DNA of 23,693 nucleotides from Sedimentisphaerales bacterium (GCA_016928975.1 JAFGJR010000312.1:1-23693); one strand, 5' to 3'; positions 7,927 through 16,643 are shown, numbered from the stretch's first letter. Notes: generated by a model not told the origin, from the letters alone. Translations and numbers: made by a program.

Positions 7927-8657
7927 CGTTTCATGTCCGCAGTCGATTGTCTGGATGTTCGCTGCGATTGAGTGATCCGGCAGCCGATGCTCGCCGTGGT
8001 TCCCGCAGAATACTCACGACCGTTCTCATCGACCACGTTCAGACCGATCCTTACGGCTCGCGGCAGTCCCTTGTCTTGTGCGGAGTCCCATGCTTGCCGC
8101 CACTGCCGTCCATCGTGGAACGCGAGGTCGATGCCCTCGACTCGGTCCAGCAGCAATTGCCAGTGTGAGGCACTGCCCTCGGATCCGAGTGGGCCTGCGC
8201 AGGCTCCCCGGTCGATTGAGAGCGTCATCGTCGAGCGGTCGTATCGGTACTTCGTGTAGGAGAGTCTCTGCGGTGCTGCCGGGTTGTCTCCGAGTCCGGC
8301 GGTCGTCATAAAATGGAGAATCTCGCCGCGTTTGTTATGGGGGTCGCCACGAAAAGCGACAGCGGGCTTCCTGGTCCCGGCCCGGCTTGTGGTCTCTCGT
8401 GCTTCACCGATTTGCGAGGACAAGGACTCCGAGTTGTTGGGCTCGGCAGGGGCGTAGGCGCAGCGAATCTGCCGGGTCATGAGACGCAACACGAGCTGAG
8501 CCCGCTGCGAGCAACTCAGGCGATTGTCATAGACCTCCAGGGACTTGGACGTGGCGGCGTAGCTGCCATATACGATCGAAACGATGGTCGCGATCATCGC
8601 CAGTGCCACGAGCATCTCGATCAGGGTGAAGCCTGTATTATTGCGGTTCATGCTCAT
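7923..8657 (-). CDS. gspJ: Type II secretion minor pseudopilin GspJ
   Basis: GspJ is a tip pseudopilin that binds GspI and GspK. I chose the ATG at 8657 (MSMNRNNTG) because AGGG precedes it by a few bases; the frame also opens at 8678 and a further ATG lies at 8651. The resulting 244-residue protein has a canonical type III signal, G^FTLIEMLVALAMIATIV, with cleavage after Gly9 and Glu at +5. The globular domain has the GspJ pattern of an early conserved 'QRAQLVLRLMTRQIR' helix, followed by beta-rich strands. It lies between gspI, whose stop it overlaps by 20 bp, and gspK. Confidence 0.9.
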   Translation of the reverse strand: MSMNRNNTGFTLIEMLVALAMIATIVSIVYGSYAATSKSLEVYDNRLSCSQRAQLVLRLMTRQIRCAYAPAEPNNSESLSSQIGEARETTSRAGTRKPAVAFRGDPHNKRGEILHFMTTAGLGDNPAAPQRLSYTKYRYDRSTMTLSIDRGACAGPLGSEGSASHWQLLLDRVEGIDLAFHDGRQWRQAWDSAQDKGLPRAVRIGLNVVDENGREYSAGTTASIGCRITQSQRTSRQSTADMKR

Positions 8658-9063
8658 TTGCCCTGGTGTCGGCCACATACGTGTTCATTTGCAGGCTCTT
8701 CTGGTCCGCTCCCTGCTGCCACGTGACGGTGCAACGTATCTGGCGGAGACCTCTCACGGGAAGACCGCCCGTTGCCTGTGAGCCCACGTCCGCGCTCTCG
8801 GTTTGCCAGAGGAAGCTCAGCCCGTTTTTCTCGACGCTGCCGGAATCCGCTCCGTGCCTGGGGCAACCAGCGGCGGAAGCCTCCGCAAGCTGCTCCTGGG
8901 CCAGAAAGACAGCTTGTGCCATCGCCTGGGCGGCGTCGGCTGTCTTCATGCTGAGCAAATGGAGTCTGAGCAGGCCCAGCAAGGCGATGGACGCAATGGC
9001 CAAAGCCACCAGGACTTCAACGAACGTGAAAGCCTTCGATCTTGTCCTCGTTGGTTGGTTCAT
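8638..9063 (-). CDS. gspI: Type II secretion minor pseudopilin GspI
   Basis: GspI nucleates the pseudopilus tip with GspJ and GspK. The 141-residue protein has a basic leader and the hydrophobic helix FTFVEVLVALAIASIALLGLL, with Glu at +5. The residue before the cleavage site is Ala11 rather than the usual Gly (RSKA^FTFVEV). The helix-then-small-domain layout and the QAVFLAQEQLAEA segment (compare 'A..LA..KLAE' in GspI) support the call. It is 39 bp after gspG and has AAGGGA just before the ATG. There is no gspH between gspG and gspI. Confidence 0.88.
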   Translation of the reverse strand: MNQPTRTRSKAFTFVEVLVALAIASIALLGLLRLHLLSMKTADAAQAMAQAVFLAQEQLAEASAAGCPRHGADSGSVEKNGLSFLWQTESADVGSQATGGLPVRGLRQIRCTVTWQQGADQKSLQMNTYVADTRANEHEPQ

Positions 9064-9102
9064 AGTCCCTTGCGCAGCTTTCTCCGGCCTCCAACGCGCT
9101 CA

Positions 9103-9546
9103 TCAACCCTCGATATTCCAGCTTTCGACGTCGGCATCATCTTCGGTGCCGCCATCCTCACCGTCCTTGCCGAGAGATTCGAGATCGTAGTCTTTGCCGT
9201 GAAGACCTGGGCTGATGTAGACATAGGGATTGCCCCAGGGATCCATCGGGAAGCGTTCGAGATAACCGCCGTTGCAGTAGTTCTTCACACCTGGGTTCGT
9301 CACAAGGGCCATCAGACCCTCCGTCGTCGTGGGGAAGCGGCCCGTGTCCGATTTGAACAAGGCCAGCGCCTGCTGAAGGCTGCGTATTTCTGCCTTGGCC
9401 TTCACACGGCGGGCCTGCTCCGGCCGGTCCAGAATCCTCGGCATGACGGTAGTGGCCAGCAGCCCGAGGATGACCACGACGATCATCAGTTCGATGAGCG
9501 TGAAGCCGGCTCGCTTTCGAGCGAAATGTCTGTCTCGCGTACGCAT
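9103..9546 (-). CDS. gspG: Type II secretion major pseudopilin GspG
   Basis: GspG polymerises into the pseudopilus that pushes substrates through the secretin. The protein is 147 residues, the normal size. It has a basic leader and the textbook prepilin site RAG^FTLIELMIVVVILGLLA (cleavage after Gly14, Glu at +5). The conserved GspG core is present: TGRFPTTTEGLMAL, the PMDPWGNPYVY loop, and a C-terminal calcium-binding loop with SLGKDGEDGGTEDDAD and the terminal W. GAGAGG precedes the ATG. It lies 13 bp after gspF. Confidence 0.97.
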   Translation of the reverse strand: MRTRDRHFARKRAGFTLIELMIVVVILGLLATTVMPRILDRPEQARRVKAKAEIRSLQQALALFKSDTGRFPTTTEGLMALVTNPGVKNYCNGGYLERFPMDPWGNPYVYISPGLHGKDYDLESLGKDGEDGGTEDDADVESWNIEG

Positions 9547-9559
9547 GATGTTTAACCTC

Positions 9560-10744
9560 TCATAAAGCCTGGTTGATTTCGAATATAGGCAGCAGAATCG
9601 CCAACACGATGAAGCCGACGATGCCGCCCATCAGCAGCAGGATCATGGGCTCCAGCAAAGCGGTGAGGGTACGCACCGTCGTCTCGACCTCGGTGTCGTA
9701 CATCTCGGCGATATCCAGCAGACCATCCTCGACGTTGCCGGTCATCTGGCCGGTTGCCATGATGTGGAACACGACCGGCGGGAACAGGCCCGTAGCCCTG
9801 ACGGCGCTGGCGATGGTCTCGCCTTTGTGGACCATCTGCCTGACCGCATCGACTGCCTCGGCGACGATGTGGTTCTGGCTGACGCGTCGACTGATGTCGA
9901 GCGCCGCAATGACGGGAATGCCGCTCTTCATCAGCGTTCCCAAGGTCCGGGTCAGGCGCGCCACTTCCAGTTTGAAGAACAGTGGCCCGAATAAAGGCAG
10001 TCGGAGCTTGATGCGGTCCACCCGTATCCGGCCGTCCGGCGTCTTGCACAAGACCGCGGCGCCGGCAATGCTGCCGCAGACTGCGATCAGGATGAACACC
10101 AGATGGGCGTGAGCGAAATTGCTCATAGCGATGAGCAGCCTTGTGGGCCAGGGCAACGCCTGATTCATCTCGGTGAAGATTTGGGTGATGCCCGGCACCA
10201 CGTATGAAAGCAGAAACATGACCACGGCGACCGCGACGGCCGCCATCATGACGGGGTACGCGACGGCGGACTTGACCTTGCCGACCAATTGCACGCGTTT
10301 TTCGAGAATGTCCGCCAGACGGGCCAGCACCGGTTCGAGCGTACCGCCGGTCTCAGCGGCGGCGACCATACTGACGAAGAGCTGCGGGAAGAGCCCGGCG
10401 TGTTTGCCAAACGCCTCGGCGAGACTGCTGCCGGCGTTCACGTCATCGCGAACTTGCTCGATGATCGGAGCGAGTGACTCACTGTAGTACCCCCAGCGAA
10501 CGCGGCGGCTCTTCGGCGGACGCTGCAATTGCTCCACCAGGGCCGACAGCGCCGGCACCAGCGGCATCCCAGCGTGCAGCAGGGTCGATAGCTGCCGTGC
10601 CAACCGGCAGAGGTCTTTGGTGTTCACCCGCCGGGGCAGTTCGACGACATCGGCGCGAGATGCAGGGCGATCCCGCCTCTCGGGGCGCGCCTGCGTCCGT
10701 GCCATGTCGTGGTCCGGTAGAATCTGTCGCTCAACTGCGGGCAT
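9560..10744 (-). CDS. gspF: Type II secretion inner-membrane platform protein GspF
   Basis: GspF is the polytopic platform protein that couples GspE to pseudopilus assembly. The 394-residue protein has two T2SSF helical repeats, about 45-165 (ARQLSTLLHAGMPLVPAL) and about 262-380 (TRTLGTLMKSGIPVIAAL), each with the typical 'L..G.P...AL' motif. Three membrane segments lie at about 160-184, 213-233 and 362-386. I kept the ATG at 10744, which overlaps the end of gspE by 14 bp, because a GGAG lies about ten bases upstream; an internal ATG at 10705 is the alternative. The first 40 residues are Arg-rich and probably cytoplasmic. Confidence 0.95.
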   Translation of the reverse strand: MPAVERQILPDHDMARTQARPERRDRPASRADVVELPRRVNTKDLCRLARQLSTLLHAGMPLVPALSALVEQLQRPPKSRRVRWGYYSESLAPIIEQVRDDVNAGSSLAEAFGKHAGLFPQLFVSMVAAAETGGTLEPVLARLADILEKRVQLVGKVKSAVAYPVMMAAVAVAVVMFLLSYVVPGITQIFTEMNQALPWPTRLLIAMSNFAHAHLVFILIAVCGSIAGAAVLCKTPDGRIRVDRIKLRLPLFGPLFFKLEVARLTRTLGTLMKSGIPVIAALDISRRVSQNHIVAEAVDAVRQMVHKGETIASAVRATGLFPPVVFHIMATGQMTGNVEDGLLDIAEMYDTEVETTVRTLTALLEPMILLLMGGIVGFIVLAILLPIFEINQAL

Positions 10745-12335
10745 TCTTGGTTGTCTCCACGCTTGTTTTGACGCTGTCCTGCGTCACTCGATAAACCTCT
10801 TCCAGGGTGGTGAGGCCCGTCAACGCCTTACGCAGACCATCTTGACGCAGGGTAGTCATACCCCTGTTCAGGGCCGCCTGCCTGATCACGTGGGCGCCGC
10901 GTCTCTGGATGATGAAGTCTCTTATTTCATCGTCGATGACCATGAGTTCGAAAATGCCCGTTCTGCCGAGGTAGCCTGTCTCCAGGCATGCCTCGCATCC
11001 GGTTCCCTTGTGGAACTGCGGATCGACGGTTCCAAGCTGACGCAGTTCCCCGACGATCTCGGACAGGTCCTGAGGATGGTGGGGCCGACGGCAGTCCGGA
11101 CAAACCATCCGCAGAAGGCGCTGAGCCATCACCCCTACGACCGAGGATGAAATCAGGTAGGGCTCGATACCCATATCGATCAGCCGGGTAACTGCCGAGG
11201 GAGCGTCGTTGGTGTGCAGCGTGCTCAGTACGAGATGCCCGGTCAGGGAGGCTTGAATCGCAATCTCGGCCGTTTCCGTGTCCCGAATCTCACCGATCAT
11301 GATGACGTCCGGGTCCTGTCTGAGGATATGCCGCAGGCTGTTGGCGAACGTGAGGTCGATCTTCGGCTTGATCTGCGTCTGACCGATACCGGGCAACTGA
11401 TATTCGACCGGATCTTCAACGGTCAGAATGTTTCGTTCCTCGTTGTTGAGTTCGTTCAGGGCGGCGTACAGCGTAGTCGTCTTGCCGCTGCCGGTCGGCC
11501 CGGTCAGCAGGATGATGCCATGCGAGACACCGATCAACTCGCGGAAAGTCCTTAGCGTCTCAGGTCCAAAGCCCACGTCTTCAAGGCCCAACGCACCTCG
11601 GCCTTTGTCGAGGAGCCTGAGCACCATTCTTTCGCCGCCGGCAGTGGGAATCACCGATACACGGATGTCCATCAGCTCGTCGCCGATCTTGACGCGACTC
11701 TGGCCGTCCTGCGGGAGCCGGTGCTCGGCGATGTTCAGGTTGGCCATGATCTTCAGTCGTGACAACAGCGGTCCCATCTGCTGTCGCGATAGATCGAGGA
11801 CGTTGTGCAATACGCCGTCGACACGAAATCGAATCTTCACCTCGTTCTCGTATGGCTCGATGTGGATGTCGCTGGCCCGGCGCTGAACGGCCTCGAAGAG
11901 AATCTTGTTGACCAGCTTGATCGCCGGCGCTTTGTTTGCGATGTTCAGCAGGTCCTCGGCATGGGTCTGCACGGAACTCGTGCCGGCGGCTGTCTCGGGA
12001 CTGATCATATCCGCCATTTCGCCGTCACCGTGGCCTTTCTCGCCCTCGACGGCCTGGTAGTAGCACTGGCTTATGGCGTTTTCGATTTCCGGCGCCGGGC
12101 ACTTGACGCGAGGGCATGGCTGCCCCAGAATCCCGACGATGGCATCGTAGGCTTCAACGTTCAGCAGGTCGGCCAGGGCGACGGCCGTGGTCCCATCCTC
12201 CAGCACGATGGGGATGGCGCATTGTCTCTTGAGAAACTCCAGCGGCAAGCGTCTGGCCAGGTCGGGATTCAACTGCTCCGGAGATATCTTCCAGAGCTGC
12301 CGACCGTCGATCTGCTGTGTCAGTGTTGTCTTCAC
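10731..12335 (-). CDS. gspE: Type II secretion ATPase GspE
   Basis: GspE is the cytoplasmic hexameric ATPase that powers pseudopilus assembly. I place the start at GTG 12335, because a perfect AGGAGG (12348-12343) stands seven bases before it; an in-frame ATG at 12353 would put that SD inside the gene. The protein is 534 residues. It has an N-terminal GspE/MshEN-like domain (about 15-100), a linker, then the secretion-ATPase core. Walker A is GPTGSGKTT (279-287), the Asp/Walker B region is DPDVIMIGEIRD (341-352), and the His box is GHLVLSTLHTND (366-377). A zinc-binding four-Cys insert is formed by CPDC (412-415) and CEAC (447-450), typical of GspE. All catalytic motifs are intact. Confidence 0.97.
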   Translation of the reverse strand: MKTTLTQQIDGRQLWKISPEQLNPDLARRLPLEFLKRQCAIPIVLEDGTTAVALADLLNVEAYDAIVGILGQPCPRVKCPAPEIENAISQCYYQAVEGEKGHGDGEMADMISPETAAGTSSVQTHAEDLLNIANKAPAIKLVNKILFEAVQRRASDIHIEPYENEVKIRFRVDGVLHNVLDLSRQQMGPLLSRLKIMANLNIAEHRLPQDGQSRVKIGDELMDIRVSVIPTAGGERMVLRLLDKGRGALGLEDVGFGPETLRTFRELIGVSHGIILLTGPTGSGKTTTLYAALNELNNEERNILTVEDPVEYQLPGIGQTQIKPKIDLTFANSLRHILRQDPDVIMIGEIRDTETAEIAIQASLTGHLVLSTLHTNDAPSAVTRLIDMGIEPYLISSSVVGVMAQRLLRMVCPDCRRPHHPQDLSEIVGELRQLGTVDPQFHKGTGCEACLETGYLGRTGIFELMVIDDEIRDFIIQRRGAHVIRQAALNRGMTTLRQDGLRKALTGLTTLEEVYRVTQDSVKTSVETTKNARS

Positions 12336-12342
12336 CGAGTTG

Positions 12343-12348
12343 CCTCCT
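12343..12348 (-). promoter_or_regulatory. Consensus ribosome-binding site of gspE
   Basis: AGGAGG on the minus strand, seven bases before the GTG at 12335. It decides the gspE start in favour of GTG over the in-frame ATG at 12353. Confidence 0.75.
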
Positions 12349-12391
12349 CGCATTGGCTGGGCAAGGGCGAGCGCTCGCGCTGGACCCTGGC

Positions 12392-14695
12392 TCAGCCGCC
12401 CTTCTCCTGAACGTCCGTCATCTGCTGGCGTTTCTGGTTGGTCATCTCCAAAAGTGCTTCCTCGCTCGCCATGACGGTCGGGGTAATGAAGATGAGCAGA
12501 TTGGTCTTCTGCAAGAGGTCTCTCTGCGATCTGAAGAGCGGCCCAACCAGCGGCAGGCTCCCGAGCAGCGGGACTTTCTGCTGGATGCGGGTCTTATCGT
12601 CGCGCATCAGACCGCCGATGATCACCGTGCTGCCACTCCTCATGCTGACCACCGTTTGGGCGGAGCGTTTGGCCGTCACCGGGGTATCGAGTGACGTAGT
12701 CGTCACATCCTCAACCAGTTTGGTAAATTCGTTGTCCACCTCCAGCCGGACGAGTCCGCCCTGGCTGACGTGCGGCGTCACTTCCAAGGTGATGCCGACG
12801 TCTTTGTACTCGAAACCTTTGATGACTTGCGACTCGGTGGTCGCGCTGGCGCTCTCGGTGATTCTCGATTGCGTAACGAACGGTCTGTTCTCACCGACGA
12901 TGATCCTGGCCTTACGATGGTTGCTGGTGACAATGTGGGGCGTAGAGAGGATATTGACCCCTGATTGCTTTTCCAGGGCGTGCAGAATGACCCCGATATC
13001 CGCTGTGGGATCCGTCCCTTTCCACGCTCCGATCGCTAGGCCCTCGAGGTCGCCACTGACGAAGTCGACACGCGGACCGAGATTAGTCATGGCGAATCCT
13101 CGAACGCTGTCCGCCACGATACCGTCGAGCGTGGCCCAATCGACGCCGATCTCCTTGAGCGCTTCTTCCGTCACCTCCATGATCAGCATCTCGACCAGGA
13201 CCTGCTCCCTGACGATGTCGAGCTTGTCGACGATCTTGGAGATCACTTCGAAATCCTGGGCCGAGGCGACGATGATCAGCGAGTTGGTGCTGGCGTGGCC
13301 CGTAATCTGAATTTGCTGAGTCGCTTCGATGGCGCCGGATATTCTCATGCTGGCCAGAGCTGCTTCAAGGGCGGCAGCGACCTCATTGGCGTCGGCATTT
13401 TTCAGATACGTGACGTGCACGTTATCCGTGCCCATGGGGCGTTCGATGTCGAGCTGCTCAACGAGTTTGCTGATGGTCTCGATGTCCTGCTCGCTGCCGA
13501 CCGCGATGACTGAATTCGTGCGATCGTCGGGCAATGCTCTGGCGGCTTGGCCGTATGTCGGGATCCCGCGGCTCCGGCTAATCTGCGGCGTCGTCGCATC
13601 CGCCTTCTCCAGAATGCGCGTGATCTGTTCGCTGAGCACTCGCGCGGAAGCGTGGACCAGCGGAATCGTCAGGACTCTTTCCCCTGAGCCCTCGACGTCG
13701 AGTTGCTGCACGATCTGAGCGATGTGGTAAATGTTGGCCGACGTATCCGTGATCATGATGGAGTTTGTCCTGGAGTACGTGGCCAGTTGCGCCACTGAGG
13801 ACAGGAACGGTTTGATGATCTCGCTGATTTCGGCGGCACTGGCATACCGCAGCGGCAGGATCTGGGTGGCTATGGCGTCGTTCCGGGGAATGTACGCCGG
13901 GTCGGCGCCAATACGAACCTGCGTGTTGTGTTTCGCGGCGTCAGCCTTGGGAACGATCTTGATGGCATTCTCGCTCTCAATGGCCGCGTAGCCCTGCACA
14001 TCCAAGATAGTCTGGAGAAAGCCGTACATGTCACCGAGTCGGATCTGCGTGGGCGACATCACGGTCACTTTCCCGCTGATGCTCTCATGAGGGATGAAGT
14101 TTATGCCTGTGACTTCTCCGATCGTCTTCAGGACCATCCGAATATCCACATTCTCAAAATTGACTGAGACGAGTTGATCCGCCATTCCCGGTTGGCTTAC
14201 TAGGGGCATCTCGACCTGCGGAAGCTGAGCCGGCGGCTGCGGCTTTGTCGCGGTCGTCACGGCTTCAACGGCTTCTCGGCGTGTTGCCCGTTCCGGAGGA
14301 GTCTCCGTAGGCTGGGCCGGTTCTGTTTCTTGTACCTGCCGTTGCGGTGCGATTGCACCTTGCTGTGAGGATTCGGCCGGGCGCTCGCCGACGTGATTGA
14401 CCGGTGGCAGGCTTGGCTGCTGTTGCGTCGCGCTCGGTTCCAATGCTGGTGCTTGGGTCGTAGCCTTCGGAGCGTCAGCCTGTGCAGGTGCTTTCTGCCT
14501 GGGTCGTGATCGCAATTGAATGGGGCTGACCTCGCGGCCTGGGACGGGTTTGGGATGAATCCCACAGCCCATGCTGCTTAGACCGACAACGAACAGAACG
14601 GAAACGAATAGACCGAGCCGGAACTGTCCCCACAGCCGTTCGATCGGGATAGTGTTCTGGAATCGTACCATGATATGATTGCGTTTGATTTTCAC
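12392..14695 (-). CDS. gspD: Type II secretion outer-membrane secretin GspD
   Basis: GspD forms the outer-membrane channel. I chose GTG 14695, which sits six bases after GGAG in the sequence right behind the gspC stop; ATG 14671 is the alternative but has no SD. The protein is then 767 residues. It has a hydrophobic signal segment (about 25-43) with Cys44 (LSSMGC, a poor lipobox), then a long Pro/Gln/Ala-rich linker (about 48-165) that is unusual for GspD. The N0 domain (about 173-250) and N1-N3 domains (about 270-495) follow, each with the N-S-(I/L)-I pattern (TNSIMI, TNSVIAV, TNSLIIV). The secretin core (about 498-740) contains VEMLIMEV, the VGITLEVTPHVS element, GSTVIIGGLM and VPLLGSLPLVGPLF. 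The family usually has about 650-700 residues; the excess is mainly the linker. Confidence 0.96.
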   Translation of the reverse strand: MKIKRNHIMVRFQNTIPIERLWGQFRLGLFVSVLFVVGLSSMGCGIHPKPVPGREVSPIQLRSRPRQKAPAQADAPKATTQAPALEPSATQQQPSLPPVNHVGERPAESSQQGAIAPQRQVQETEPAQPTETPPERATRREAVEAVTTATKPQPPAQLPQVEMPLVSQPGMADQLVSVNFENVDIRMVLKTIGEVTGINFIPHESISGKVTVMSPTQIRLGDMYGFLQTILDVQGYAAIESENAIKIVPKADAAKHNTQVRIGADPAYIPRNDAIATQILPLRYASAAEISEIIKPFLSSVAQLATYSRTNSIMITDTSANIYHIAQIVQQLDVEGSGERVLTIPLVHASARVLSEQITRILEKADATTPQISRSRGIPTYGQAARALPDDRTNSVIAVGSEQDIETISKLVEQLDIERPMGTDNVHVTYLKNADANEVAAALEAALASMRISGAIEATQQIQITGHASTNSLIIVASAQDFEVISKIVDKLDIVREQVLVEMLIMEVTEEALKEIGVDWATLDGIVADSVRGFAMTNLGPRVDFVSGDLEGLAIGAWKGTDPTADIGVILHALEKQSGVNILSTPHIVTSNHRKARIIVGENRPFVTQSRITESASATTESQVIKGFEYKDVGITLEVTPHVSQGGLVRLEVDNEFTKLVEDVTTTSLDTPVTAKRSAQTVVSMRSGSTVIIGGLMRDDKTRIQQKVPLLGSLPLVGPLFRSQRDLLQKTNLLIFITPTVMASEEALLEMTNQKRQQMTDVQEKGG

Positions 14696-14711
14696 AGCCT
14701 TCTCCGTGTTG

Positions 14712-15596
14712 CTACAGATCGAATGACAGATTCTTGATCTTGCCATCGCGCAGAAGCTCGATGGTGAGCGTTGATTGCATCCGCGCCTTCTTCAGCACCT
14801 GGAAGGCCTTCTGTTTGCTGGTAAGGTTCTGCCCGTTGACGTTGCGGACGATGTCGCCGTTGCGTAGACCCAAGGCGGCTGTCAGAGGGGTCTGATCCAG
14901 GCCCGTGATTGTCAGTCCCTCGGTCCGGCCGTTTTGCACGTGTGGCTCAATGGTGGCTTTTCGGAAGACACTCTCAACATAGTTCAACCGGGCCGATGTC
15001 TGTGGGCCTAACTTGTTGGCAGTGAGGAGTTCTTCCGTCGTGGTCGCGTTCAGATCGATGTTCTCGGCGGGACCTGCTTGGCCAGTGGTGCTGGTGGCGG
15101 TACGGAGCACCAATGCACATCTCTGGCCGGCGTAGGACAAGATGACGCGGTCAGCCTCGATGGATTCTATGGTGGCGGATGCGACGGTATCACCAGTCTT
15201 GTATGGCTGGGCTGCTTTGGTGCGGGTGTTCTCGATAATGGCGCACGAAGCGGCAGGACTGGCGGGAAATGCAATCGCACCCACCAATTTCAGACCCAGC
15301 TCCTCTGCTGACGGCATCGAATCGGCGATCTCCGAAACACCAACATCTGTCTCTGTATTGGCTCCGACGAAAATGTCGCTCTCCACAATGGCGTCGTAGT
15401 CGGTTGCCGCTTCGTTGTTTGATGCGACCGCAACGAGCGCATGTGTTTGCTCGTCTCCTGCAACGGCATTCGGCTTGAACGCGGTGTCAAGCCGAAACGG
15501 AGTCGAGACGGCCGCGACGATCGCGTAAAGCAACAGGACGAGCAGTCCAGCCTTAGCTGCCCAGAAGAGCCTTGAAATTTGTCTGTCGTTTATCAT
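14712..15596 (-). CDS. gspC: Type II secretion protein GspC
   Basis: GspC connects the inner-membrane platform to the secretin. I start at ATG 15596 (MINDRQISRLF); the frame is open to 15680, but the upstream part reads as leader DNA. The protein is 294 residues. It has a short cytoplasmic N-terminus, one membrane helix (about 11-32), a periplasmic linker, the homology-region domain (about 99-165, LGLKLVGAIAF and YKTGDTVASATIESIEADRVIL) that contacts GspD N0, and a C-terminal PDZ domain (about 215-294, LTAALGLRNGDIVRNVNGQ). It is the first gene of the operon. The SD is weak (GGA nine bases upstream). Confidence 0.92.
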   Translation of the reverse strand: MINDRQISRLFWAAKAGLLVLLLYAIVAAVSTPFRLDTAFKPNAVAGDEQTHALVAVASNNEAATDYDAIVESDIFVGANTETDVGVSEIADSMPSAEELGLKLVGAIAFPASPAASCAIIENTRTKAAQPYKTGDTVASATIESIEADRVILSYAGQRCALVLRTATSTTGQAGPAENIDLNATTTEELLTANKLGPQTSARLNYVESVFRKATIEPHVQNGRTEGLTITGLDQTPLTAALGLRNGDIVRNVNGQNLTSKQKAFQVLKKARMQSTLTIELLRDGKIKNLSFDL

Positions 15597-15658
15597 TTCT
15601 GTCGTCCAAACATACTCTGACCCTGTCGGGCATATCGTCCAGCCCACGTCCTCACTTG

Positions 15659-15687
15659 ATGCCGAGCCGCGCATGTGCAAATGTCAA
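15659..15687 (-). promoter_or_regulatory. Candidate promoter of the T2SS operon
   Basis: On the minus strand a perfect -35 TTGACA (15687-15682) is followed, 17 bp on, by CGGCAT (15664-15659), a poor -10 box. It lies about 60 bp before the gspC ATG in the 187-bp gap after the CPBP gene. The strong -35 with a weak -10 could mean an activated promoter, or chance. Confidence 0.3.
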
Positions 15688-15783
15688 GCATTGGTGGGGG
15701 CTGACAATATCAGACGTTGTGTTTTATGGGGCTCTGTCGCCAGGGGAGAGGGGAAATGTCCGATAAGCCCATGCGGCTGCGTA

Positions 15784-16527
15784 TCAGGCCAGAGTCATCG
15801 CCATGATCCCATAGGTCACGTTGGCCAATCCGTGAAAGAGTATGGGGGCCAGCAGTGAGCGGGTCCGGACAAAGAGCCAAGCCAACAGCGCGCCTGGCAG
15901 AAAGGTCACGAGGGAAGTCATCCGACCCTGGACCATGACGTGCGCCAGGGCAAAGCAGGCTGCCGAGACGACGATGACAGTGCCCTGCTCGGCTTTGGAT
16001 GATCGCCATCGGCTGCAGTTGAGGACCTTCGTGACGTTCGCCTGAACATAACCCCGGAAGAACATCTCTTCTGCCACTGCCACGTAGAGGAATTGGTAGA
16101 GCAGCCAAGCGAGCCAATCGTGTTGTCTGCCAATGATCGGCCTCAGGGGGATGGGCGCGCCGAGGCGTTTCATAAGCCACAACGCCAGAAAGATCATCGG
16201 CAGGACATAGATGAACGCGCGACATACAAATCCCAGAGCCAAGCCGGCATGTTCGAGGTCAAGACCTATGGGCGGGAATGCGCGCCCCCCGAGCCAAGTG
16301 GGCACCAAGGCCGCAGCCACGAGTACGCCCGGGATCACGAACCATCGAAGATTCGAGCCCCCTTGTATGTTCAGCATCTTGATGATTGCCAGCGCGGCGA
16401 TCGTCACTGCGATTGTCTCGACGGTCAGCCAAACCGGGCGTCTTGTCTGCGAGTCCGGAAACAGGCGCGCCGGCTCGGAGAACGACAGCGAGTTGGGACC
16501 GCCGGACTGGCCGCACTGGCGCCTCAT
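15784..16527 (-). CDS. CPBP-family (Rce1-like) glutamic intramembrane protease
   Basis: The protein is a polytopic CPBP (CAAX protease and bacteriocin-processing) endopeptidase with its active site in the membrane. From ATG 16527 (MRRQCGQSGG) it has 247 residues; the frame is open to 16803 but the extra part is not membrane-like or family-like. Several hydrophobic helices are visible from about residue 32 onward. All three catalytic motifs are intact: EEMFFRGY (Glu153-Glu154, Arg158), FALAH (Phe192, His196) and HGLAN (His232, Asn236). Members of this superfamily are proposed to cleave C-terminal Cys-containing sorting signals (MrtX/MrtC/MrtP/MrtJ/MrtS types), and others occur in exosortase loci. 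It lies 187 bp upstream of gspC in the same direction and divergent from an epsI-like gene. The family call is secure; its substrate is not known. Confidence 0.9.
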   Translation of the reverse strand: MRRQCGQSGGPNSLSFSEPARLFPDSQTRRPVWLTVETIAVTIAALAIIKMLNIQGGSNLRWFVIPGVLVAAALVPTWLGGRAFPPIGLDLEHAGLALGFVCRAFIYVLPMIFLALWLMKRLGAPIPLRPIIGRQHDWLAWLLYQFLYVAVAEEMFFRGYVQANVTKVLNCSRWRSSKAEQGTVIVVSAACFALAHVMVQGRMTSLVTFLPGALLAWLFVRTRSLLAPILFHGLANVTYGIMAMTLA

Positions 16528-16589
16528 TCGGATGCTACCTTTCGTTGATCCGCATGGGCTTCTGTCTCCCTGCGTCGTGTGCCTGCTCC

Positions 16590-16618
16590 GCAGCCGACGG
16601 GTGAATCCCATCGGCTGC
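16590..16618. repeat. REP-like inverted repeat upstream of the CPBP gene
   Basis: An 8-bp outer stem, GCAGCCGA / TCGGCTGC, a C-A mismatch, an inner GGG/CCC and a TGAAT loop form a stable hairpin about 65 bp before the CPBP ATG. This style of GC-rich imperfect palindrome resembles dispersed REP-type elements, but only one copy is seen in the window. Confidence 0.45.
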
Positions 16619-16643
16619 AGGTCCAGCGCTGCATGGCCATTTC

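Noticed and set aside
6724..7971. 415-residue plus-strand open frame antisense to gspL/gspK
   Set aside because: It lies entirely opposite well-supported gspL and gspK, its Arg/Asp/Val-rich composition is that of a GC-rich shadow frame, and it shows no known motif.
12438..13310. 290-residue plus-strand open frame antisense to gspD
   Set aside because: It is antisense to the secretin core; its Ser/Thr/Leu composition reflects the complement of gspD codons, and there is no SD or family motif.
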